A DNA stretch of 64,000 nucleotides from Bdellovibrio bacteriovorus (GTDB lineage Bacteria > Bdellovibrionota > Bdellovibrionia > Bdellovibrionales > Bdellovibrionaceae): contig NZ_CP102930.1 in NCBI RefSeq assembly GCF_025558485.1, positions 2,852,001-2,916,000 on the forward strand, in the 5' to 3' direction. Each line of letters starts with the position of its first letter. Positions within the stretch are counted from its first letter, which is position 1. Below, piece after piece: positions 59,965 to 64,000 of the stretch. A program made the position numbers and the translations under genes. The notes beneath the pieces are model-generated. The model did no database searches. It was not told the origin of the DNA and saw only the letters and a program-made list of their open reading frames with translations.

Positions 59965-61851
59965 ATGTGTGGAATTGTCGGTTATTTGGGACCACAAAAC
60001 CCTAAGGATGTGATTGTCAGCGGTCTGAAAAAACTTGAGTATCGCGGTTATGACAGTGCCGGGGTGGCCATCTTGGATCATGGTAAAACCAAACGCGTGC
60101 GTGCGCCGGGTAAACTCAAAGCCCTGGAAGACAAGCTGGCAACAGAGACCTTTGACGGTCACATTGGTATCGGACACACGCGCTGGGCAACACACGGGAA
60201 GCCTTCCGAGCGCAATGCCCATCCTCATCAGGTTCGTGGCATTAGTTTGGTTCATAACGGCATCATCGAAAACTATCTGGAAATCCGTGAAGAACTTCTG
60301 GCCGAAGGGGCGGAGATCACTTCGGATACGGATTCCGAGCTGGTGGCCCATTTGATTTCCAAAGAAGTGGAAATCACAAAGGACCTGTTCAAAGCCGTTC
60401 AGAACACGTTGGAAAAAATTCGCGGGGCCTTTTCGATTCTGGTGATGTGGGAACAGGAACCGGATCGTTTGGTGGCCTTTAAAGACGGTCCTCCATTGGT
60501 GGTGGGGCTTGCTGAAAAAGAGACCTTCGTTGCCAGCGACGTTCAGGCCTTGATCCATTACACGAAGAAATTTGTGTATCTGGAAGACCGTGAAGTGGCT
60601 TCCATCAAGGGCACGGATGTGCAGTTCTTTTCTGCCAACGGTTTCCCGATTCAGAAAAAAATCGTGGAATTGAACTGGAACCCTGAAATGGTGGAAAAGC
60701 AGGGTTACGCCCACTTCATGCTAAAAGAAATCTATGAACAGCCTCGTGCGGTGGCGGCGGCAATTGAACCGCATGTTAACCCGGAGACTTTCTCTGTGGC
60801 GTTGAAAAATATTGGTTTTGGCGGCCAGCCGGTTCAAAAACTGGAAGAGCTGGACAGCAAGGCCGATTGGACCAAAACGCAGGAAGTGTTCAAAGGCATT
60901 GAACGTGTGTTTATCATCGCCTGTGGAACCAGCAACTATGCGGGCATGATCGGAAAATATCTGATTGAACAATTGGCGAAGGTCCCTGTGGAAGTGGATA
61001 TTGCCAGTGAATTCCGTTATCGCAATCCGGTGATTCCACCGAAAAGTCTGGTGATCACGGTTTCTCAAAGTGGTGAGACCGCAGACACTTTGGCGGCAAT
61101 CCGCATGGCCAAAGAAATGGGCGCGACGACGTTGAGCATCTGCAATGTGAAGAACTCCACCATTGACCGCGAAGCGCACGGGCACTTGTACATGAACTCC
61201 GGTCCGGAAATCGGTGTGGCTTCCACCAAGGCCTTCACAAGCACGATGGCAGTCCTGAATACAGTGGCTATTGCCATGGCCCGCACTCGTGGGGTGATGA
61301 ACGAGTCTGAAGAAAAAGAACTGGTAAAAGCTCTTCTGGCGGCCCCAAGTCAGATGGAAGGTGTGTTGGCTTATGACAAGTACTTCGAGGAAGCGGCTTC
61401 CAAGCTGAAGTTGTTCCGCGGATTCCTGTATATGGGCCGTGGCACGAGCTTCCCGATCGCCATGGAAGGGGCTTTGAAACTAAAAGAGCTGGCGTACATG
61501 CACGCGGAAGGTTATGCCGCTGGTGAAATGAAGCACGGTCCTTTGGCTTTGATTGATGAACGCATGGCGATTGTGATGGTGGCTCCGACAGATCATCTGT
61601 ACGAAAAGACGATCAGCAATCTGGAAGAGGCCCGCGCCCGCGGCGGCAAGGTGATTTCCATCGGAACAGGTGACAACGAAAAGCTTCGTGGTATCAGTGA
61701 GTATTACCTGGCAATTCCAAAAGCCCACTGGACAGTGAATGCGATTCTGGCGGTGATTCCATTGCAGTTGATGTCTTACCATCTGGCGTGCAATCTGGGG
61801 TACGACGTAGATCAGCCGCGCAATCTGGCGAAATCCGTGACGGTGGAATAA
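59965..61851 (+). CDS. glmS: Glutamine-fructose-6-phosphate aminotransferase (isomerising)
   Basis: Makes glucosamine 6-phosphate from fructose 6-phosphate and glutamine. 628 residues, about 20 longer than E. coli GlmS, with an insert before the first SIS domain (ALKNIGFGGQPVQKLEEL region). Catalytic Cys at position 2 (MCGIVGYLG), EYRGYDSAG, TRWATHGKPSERNAHPH, then SIS domains with CGTSNYAG, SQSGETADT, and GRGTSFPIAMEGALKLKEL, ending in QPRNLAKSVTVE. It is the second gene of the glmU-glmS pair; a strong terminator follows. No glmS ribozyme is visible upstream (8 nt only). Confidence 0.97.
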   Translation: MCGIVGYLGPQNPKDVIVSGLKKLEYRGYDSAGVAILDHGKTKRVRAPGKLKALEDKLATETFDGHIGIGHTRWATHGKPSERNAHPHQVRGISLVHNGIIENYLEIREELLAEGAEITSDTDSELVAHLISKEVEITKDLFKAVQNTLEKIRGAFSILVMWEQEPDRLVAFKDGPPLVVGLAEKETFVASDVQALIHYTKKFVYLEDREVASIKGTDVQFFSANGFPIQKKIVELNWNPEMVEKQGYAHFMLKEIYEQPRAVAAAIEPHVNPETFSVALKNIGFGGQPVQKLEELDSKADWTKTQEVFKGIERVFIIACGTSNYAGMIGKYLIEQLAKVPVEVDIASEFRYRNPVIPPKSLVITVSQSGETADTLAAIRMAKEMGATTLSICNVKNSTIDREAHGHLYMNSGPEIGVASTKAFTSTMAVLNTVAIAMARTRGVMNESEEKELVKALLAAPSQMEGVLAYDKYFEEAASKLKLFRGFLYMGRGTSFPIAMEGALKLKELAYMHAEGYAAGEMKHGPLALIDERMAIVMVAPTDHLYEKTISNLEEARARGGKVISIGTGDNEKLRGISEYYLAIPKAHWTVNAILAVIPLQLMSYHLACNLGYDVDQPRNLAKSVTVE

Positions 61852-61876
61852 AGTTTCCCAAAAAATGAAATTAACG

Positions 61877-61912
61877 AAAGCCAGTGAGGATTCTCACTGG
61901 CTTTTTGTTTTT
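61877..61912. terminator. Bidirectional terminator after glmS
   Basis: Stem AAAGCCAGTGAG (61877-61888) / CTCACTGGCTTT (61893-61904), loop GATT, T-run after. The minus-strand gene's stop at 61894 lies inside the 3' arm. Confidence 0.9.
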
Positions 61913-62403
61913 TGCTCCATCATTTGTCGGTTGAAATACAGAGCCATCAAAATCAGAACGAACCCGGCGACAGTGACAATCATATGCAAGTACATGAACT
62001 GAATCCATTCATTGCGAATCGACATCCAGAACAGTGGTTCCGGATCTGAGGGATTCACCCGGTACAGAATTTCATTGAGCTTGTAATGCCCCCAATAGGA
62101 CAGGATAATTTCATCCAGCGTGCAGAACAGGGCCCCGGCAATACAGATGGCTTCAAAGCTTTTCCAGTAACGAAAGCGCAAAAGCAGCCACAGCGAAGTG
62201 CTGATGATCATCAGAATATAAAGCATCTTGACCCGTGGTTCAAAGATGGGGACGGCCACTTGATAAAACTCAATATACTGGCGCAAACGCATCTCTCGCA
62301 GGGTGGGATTTACGACCGTCACAAAGAAGGTCACAAATCCTGCTAAAAGACCGGAAAAAAGGACGGCAATGAAAATAGTCACGTTCAACAGTCGAGTTGC
62401 CAT
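61894..62403 (-). CDS. Four-helix integral membrane protein of unknown function
   Basis: 169 residues with four predicted transmembrane helices (about 8-30, 58-78, 85-105, 138-158). FVTFFVTVVNPTL at the first helix and the short second loop recall DUF1772 (anthrone-oxygenase-like) proteins, but the match is weak. No signal peptide cleavage site. The C-terminus is short and charged (MMEQKTKSQ). Convergent with glmS. Confidence 0.65.
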   Translation of the reverse strand: MATRLLNVTIFIAVLFSGLLAGFVTFFVTVVNPTLREMRLRQYIEFYQVAVPIFEPRVKMLYILMIISTSLWLLLRFRYWKSFEAICIAGALFCTLDEIILSYWGHYKLNEILYRVNPSDPEPLFWMSIRNEWIQFMYLHMIVTVAGFVLILMALYFNRQMMEQKTKSQ

Positions 62404-62488
62404 TGGGACTATTTTATTTTCTGAAGATGAAATTTCAAATTTTAGATGGGCAAGAAAACTAAATGCCGACCGATTTGCAGAATCGCAG

Positions 62489-63868
62489 CTAGCTTGCGGA
62501 ATTCATCAGATTGTAGAAGGACTTCACACGTTCTACAAAGTCCACAGTTTCATAACCGCGGGCTGGGCCGTATTCCAATTCTGCTGCATAGTCAGGGTCT
62601 GCCAGCAAAGGAAGTACCTCGCGCAGATGTCTCCAGGAATGGGGATTGCGCCCCATTTTCGCGGCCAGCTTCTGGGCATCACGCAAATGCGCAGAACCTA
62701 CATTGTAAGCCGCCAAAGCCAACGCCAGACGGTCTTTTGGATTCAGATCAGCCGGAACGCGATCCATCAGATAGCGCAGATACTTGGCGCCACCCCAAAT
62801 GCTTTGCACCGGATCGGTGCGATCTTCGATGCCGACATGCAGGGCTGTGTCTGTCGTCAGTTGCATCAGTCCGCGAACCCCGGTGTAGCTGCGCGCTTCC
62901 GCATTCCAATGAGATTCCTGATACGCAACAGATGCAATCAACTGCCAAGGCAGGTTGTGTTCACGAGCTGCTTCACGGAAGGTGTCTTTATACATAGGTA
63001 AAGTGGTGCGAACTTTTTTGAAGAACTGAGCGATGTCGCGTTTATCCAGCTGGGCCAGATAGGTTTTATAGCGATCCAAAGTGCGCATGATTTCATCTTC
63101 GCGGGAAGCCTGCTGATACCAGGACTGCATCAAGTGCAGCAAGGGGGCATTGTCCGGGGACAGCATCCAGCTTAAAGAATAAGGGGAGGTCAGTGTCGTC
63201 ACTTTTTCGATGGAAGTGTGATAGCGGGAGTAGAAGTCGCCACTGAAGTTTTCGGCGATCACACAGTCTGATTTACGTTGAGCCAGATTGGCCATCAGAT
63301 CCTGCGTTTTGGTGTTTTCCAGAATCTCCACACGCACTTGCGGGGAAAGCTGGTTCAGGCGCTGGGACAGTCCCAGATAGTTGTCCTTGTTCAGCAGCGA
63401 GATGCTTTTGCCGTTCAAGTCTTTGATATTTTGAATCTGAGCCTTCTTTTGGCAATACAGACTTAAATAAGTTTCTTCATAGGCCGGGCCGGTCAGGGCG
63501 CCGGTGGTATTGTGAGGAGTCCTCAAGCGGGCTGCTGCAATATCTCCTTCACCTTTGGAGAGAGCCCGCACCACCGAGTCTTCGTCCGGCAGAACCACGT
63601 ACTTGAGTTTAAGCCTGTAGTGGCTGGCAAAGTTCTCAAGCAGATCATGGTCGATCCCGAAGGCGTCGCCACGTTTGGGCTTACTATATATAAGAGGACT
63701 TTGTGTGGTCAGGACAACGATCTCACCTTTGGATTGAACCTGAGTCAGGCTCTCCTGTTCGTCCCAGATCATGGCGTCGCAGCCATTCATGGCGACTGTT
63801 GTGAACCCAAGGCCTCCGATTAAAAGAGCCCGGGCGATTTTCTGTCGAAATCTTAAAATCGTTCCCAT
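62489..63868 (-). CDS. mltF: MltF-like membrane-bound lytic murein transglycosylase
   Basis: Cleaves peptidoglycan glycan strands. 459 residues from ATG 63868 (MGTILRFRQK, followed by a hydrophobic signal ending VAMNGC, a possible but non-ideal lipobox); the frame is open further upstream, without better SD support. Residues about 40-290 form an SBP-3-like domain (GDAFGIDHDLLENFA, GEGDIAAARL, KDLNGKSISLL), as in MltF. The SLT domain (about 300-430) has the catalytic Glu in VAYQESHWN, TGVRGLMQLT, IWGGAKYLRYL and ALAAYNVGSAHL. Members regulate and remodel wall; in a predator, prey-wall action is possible (inference). Confidence 0.88.
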   Translation of the reverse strand: MGTILRFRQKIARALLIGGLGFTTVAMNGCDAMIWDEQESLTQVQSKGEIVVLTTQSPLIYSKPKRGDAFGIDHDLLENFASHYRLKLKYVVLPDEDSVVRALSKGEGDIAAARLRTPHNTTGALTGPAYEETYLSLYCQKKAQIQNIKDLNGKSISLLNKDNYLGLSQRLNQLSPQVRVEILENTKTQDLMANLAQRKSDCVIAENFSGDFYSRYHTSIEKVTTLTSPYSLSWMLSPDNAPLLHLMQSWYQQASREDEIMRTLDRYKTYLAQLDKRDIAQFFKKVRTTLPMYKDTFREAAREHNLPWQLIASVAYQESHWNAEARSYTGVRGLMQLTTDTALHVGIEDRTDPVQSIWGGAKYLRYLMDRVPADLNPKDRLALALAAYNVGSAHLRDAQKLAAKMGRNPHSWRHLREVLPLLADPDYAAELEYGPARGYETVDFVERVKSFYNLMNSAS

Positions 63869-64000
63869 AGCGTGGGGCTTTGGTATCCTTTGGCGCGGTG
63901 CCAGTGCAAGCATTAAGCACCTCATTTCCGCCTTTAAATGCGAAAACTTTACGGATCTTGCACAAATTCGTCACTGAATTGTAAAAAAGTACAGGCTCCG

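Noticed and set aside
61852..61893. glmS-type ribozyme or riboswitch near glmS
   Set aside because: Only 8 nt separate glmU and glmS, and the hairpin after glmS is a plain terminator.
63771..63977. 68-codon plus-strand frame at the right edge
   Set aside because: Opposite the signal-peptide region of the transglycosylase; no SD and no recognisable product. The last 130 bases show nothing else.
1..64000. CRISPR arrays, tRNA/rRNA genes, insertion sequences, prophage or integrase genes
   Set aside because: I looked for repeated spacers, cloverleaf-like intergenic segments, transposase motifs and integrases and saw none.

Overview
The window looks like a piece of the chromosome of a Bdellovibrio-type predatory bacterium. 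The evidence is roughly 50% GC with dense, mostly overlapping operons, a menaquinone pathway, many secreted trypsin-like and lipoprotein products, and protein sequences that read like Bdellovibrionota. This is an inference from style and gene content; no marker gene settles the species. I see no rRNA, tRNA, IS element, CRISPR array or prophage.

Region 1 (1-7.0 kb): a partial minus-strand gene, ung, two small secreted proteins, then the shikimate operon aroB-aroA-aroKDE-aroC with every junction overlapping. AroKDE is one protein with shikimate kinase, type I dehydroquinase and shikimate dehydrogenase domains. The order B-A-K-D-E is the domain order of the fungal pentafunctional AROM protein. 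Region 2 (7.0-14.4 kb): chorismate use and menaquinone synthesis (menB; a minus-strand pair aroF-menG; the plus-strand coupled set menF-menD-menH). Together regions 1-2 carry every enzyme from DAHP to chorismate and four menaquinone steps.

Region 3 (14.4-23.5 kb): two secreted trypsin-like lipoproteins, proline iminopeptidase, a coupled trio add / DUF6624-like / ggt, and transketolase. Region 4 (23.7-28.5 kb): chemotaxis genes cheW (minus) and cheA-cheR-cheB (plus). Region 5 (28.5-37.1 kb): a broken prolyl oligopeptidase remnant, pcnB, an alpha/beta hydrolase, a DEAD-box helicase, an ankyrin protein with a PBP4-type carboxypeptidase, an unknown secreted protein and lrgA-lrgB.

Region 6 (37.1-48.1 kb): the complete C5 haem pathway. 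On the minus strand hemA-hemC(D)-hemL-histidine kinase-response regulator-hemE-hemN-hemY-hemH run with overlapping or near-abutting ends; hemB is divergent. The kinase/regulator pair inside the operon and a TGACA-N6-TGACA direct repeat in the hemA/hemB interval closely resemble the HemKR system known from Leptospira. HemA is unusually short.

Region 7 (48.1-64 kb): an outer-membrane beta-barrel protein, mutY with two periplasmic genes, an agmatinase and a small solute-binding protein, an NtrC-type regulator with a separate sensor kinase, HAD and M14 peptidase genes, glmU-glmS, a four-helix membrane protein and an MltF-like lytic transglycosylase. Rho-independent terminators, most of them bidirectional, separate the convergent units.
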